Positions 7,526-7,961 of a stretch of 7,961 bases of DNA are shown piece by piece. The notes beneath the pieces were generated by a model that saw only the letters and a list, made by a program, of their open reading frames with translations, did not search any database and was not told where the DNA came from. The stretch is from positions 1 to 7,961 of the forward strand of contig JALNYD010000120.1 in the NCBI GenBank assembly GCA_023230025.1. The letters are read 5' to 3'. This DNA is from Candidatus Cloacimonadota bacterium. Lineage in GTDB: Bacteria > Cloacimonadota > Cloacimonadia > Cloacimonadales > Cloacimonadaceae. Within the stretch, counting starts at the first letter, position 1. Each line of letters begins with the position of its first letter. The translations under genes were made by a program, and so were the position numbers.

Positions 7526-7779
7526 GAAATGGGTTGCTTCGCAACGAAATGGGCACTTCGGGCGAAATGGGTTGCTGCGCAACGAAATGGGCACTTCGGG
7601 CGAGATGGGTTGCTGCGCAACGAAATGGGCACTTCGGGCTAACTGGGTTGCTGCGCAACGAAATGGGCACTTCGGGCGAGATGGGTTGCTGCGCAACAAA
7701 ATGGGCACTTCGGGCGAAATGGGCTGCTGCGCAACGAAAGGGGCACTTTGTGCGAGATGGGTTGCTGCGCAACGAAATG
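7526..7779. repeat. Tandem array of a 38-bp unit, six full copies and one partial
   Basis: Units begin at 7526, 7564, 7602, 7640, 7678, 7716 and 7754 (the last is 26 bp). On the plus strand each is a 20-bp half, GAAATGGGTTGCTGCGCAAC, followed by an 18-bp half, GAAATGGGCACTTCGGGC. Copies 2-5 are nearly identical, with changes mainly in the first four bases (GAAA, GAGA, TAAC). Copy 1 has TTC instead of TGC in the palindrome loop. Copy 6 has GCTGC, GAAAGGGG and CTTTGTGC changes. Copy 7 breaks off at ATGTCCC. There are no unique spacers, so this is a direct tandem repeat and not a CRISPR. The 13-bp inverted repeat GTTGC-N3-GCAAC appears in each copy. The array lies between a terminator and a promoter, so it is intergenic. 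Its function is unknown. Confidence 0.95.
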
Positions 7780-7885
7780 TCCCTCCAAAGCCATGGAGTG
7801 GATAAGTGCTGCATGAAGTTAAAACTGAGATTAGCTGATTGAAAGGCATTAGCATCGCTGAAGGCAGTTTAAGCTTCAGGGGTAC
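7780..7885. other. Spacer between the array and the terminator, no gene seen
   Basis: About 106 bases of unique sequence. I see no coding potential with a ribosome site, no tRNA and no clear promoter. A modest inverted repeat, CTGAAG (7858-7863) and CTTCAG (7874-7879) around a 10-base loop, is present but has no T-run. With the array and the promoter region it makes up the gene-free interval from 7468 to 7935. Confidence 0.6.
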
Positions 7886-7911
7886 AAAAAAGGCACGCGG
7901 ATACGTGCCTT
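7886..7911 (-). terminator. Rho-independent terminator of the gene entering from the right
   Basis: On the minus strand an 8-bp stem AAGGCACG / CGTGCCTT (7911-7904 with 7897-7890) closes a six-base loop, followed by a run of six T ending at 7886. It lies 24 bases after the TAA at 7936-7938, where a terminator is expected. It separates that gene from the five-gene set. The 5' A side partly pairs with the T-run, so it is mainly one-directional. Confidence 0.85.
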
Positions 7912-7935
7912 AAGTATATTAGAATCAACTTGGTT

Positions 7936-7961
7936 TTAGAACTGAATCTTAAGTGTAGTTC
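7936..7961 (-). CDS. 3' end of an unidentified gene, possibly an outer-membrane protein
   Basis: Only the last seven full codons and a TAA are visible, read as TTLKIQF. Alternating polar and hydrophobic residues ending in Phe are the usual form of the last beta-strand of outer-membrane barrels, recognised by the BAM complex. The good terminator 24 bases downstream supports a real gene end in this frame. The other two frames give either an early stop or run through the terminator. Seven residues cannot identify a family, so the outer-membrane reading is a suggestion only. Confidence 0.45.

Noticed and set aside
7526..7779. CRISPR array
   Set aside because: The 38-bp units follow each other directly with no unique spacers, and no cas gene is present.
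7433..7855. A 140-aa minus-strand ORF, and similar ones on both strands across the array
   Set aside because: They are translations of the repeat in different frames. They lack gene-specific ribosome sites and overlap the promoter and start of the DUF4175-like gene.
7858..7879. Hairpin CTGAAG...CTTCAG as a second terminator
   Set aside because: Only a 6-bp AT-containing stem with a 10-base loop and no T-run on either strand.

Overview
The window comes from a Gram-negative bacterium with ordinary bacterial codon use. It carries a lipoprotein signal with a lipobox, a large inner-membrane/periplasmic protein, and what looks like the last beta-strand of an outer-membrane protein ending in Phe. 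The gene set (a large Gln/Met-rich DUF4175-type protein, a secreted TPR protein, guaB, and a Xer recombinase) fits the FCB/Cloacimonadota part of the tree better than Proteobacteria. That placement is inference from gene style only; no marker gene in the window settles it.

Everything recognisable is on the minus strand, so it reads from right to left. At the right edge (7936-7961) is the 3' end of an unidentified gene ending TTLKIQF, followed by a strong intrinsic terminator (7886-7911). Next comes a gene-free stretch of about 470 bp. It holds a tandem array of a 38-bp unit (7526-7779, six full units plus a partial seventh) and, at the array's left edge, a perfect TTGACA -35 box.

The promoter would start a tightly packed set of five genes. 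The first is a 1075-aa membrane-anchored DUF4175-like coiled-coil protein (4240-7467). It overlaps by ATGA a 573-aa exported TPR protein (2522-4243). IMP dehydrogenase guaB (1046-2500) follows 21 nt later. Its end overlaps by 47 nt a XerC/XerD-type tyrosine recombinase (160-1092). After 27 nt comes a lipoprotein that begins like the ThiY/NMT1-THI5 family of pyrimidine-binding ABC transporter proteins (1-132, cut by the window edge).

The first two genes look like a functional pair (an envelope coiled-coil protein and a secreted TPR protein). guaB and xer are housekeeping genes (GMP synthesis and chromosome dimer resolution), and the lipoprotein is probably for uptake of a thiamine precursor. 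No terminator is visible between any of the five.

The most unusual element is the 38-bp array. Each unit is two related half-units beginning GAAATGGG. One half carries the inverted repeat GTTGC-N3-GCAAC. The unit is not a multiple of three, and all three minus-strand frames stay open for long distances. It therefore creates false ORFs and a false 55-residue N-terminal extension on the DUF4175-like gene.
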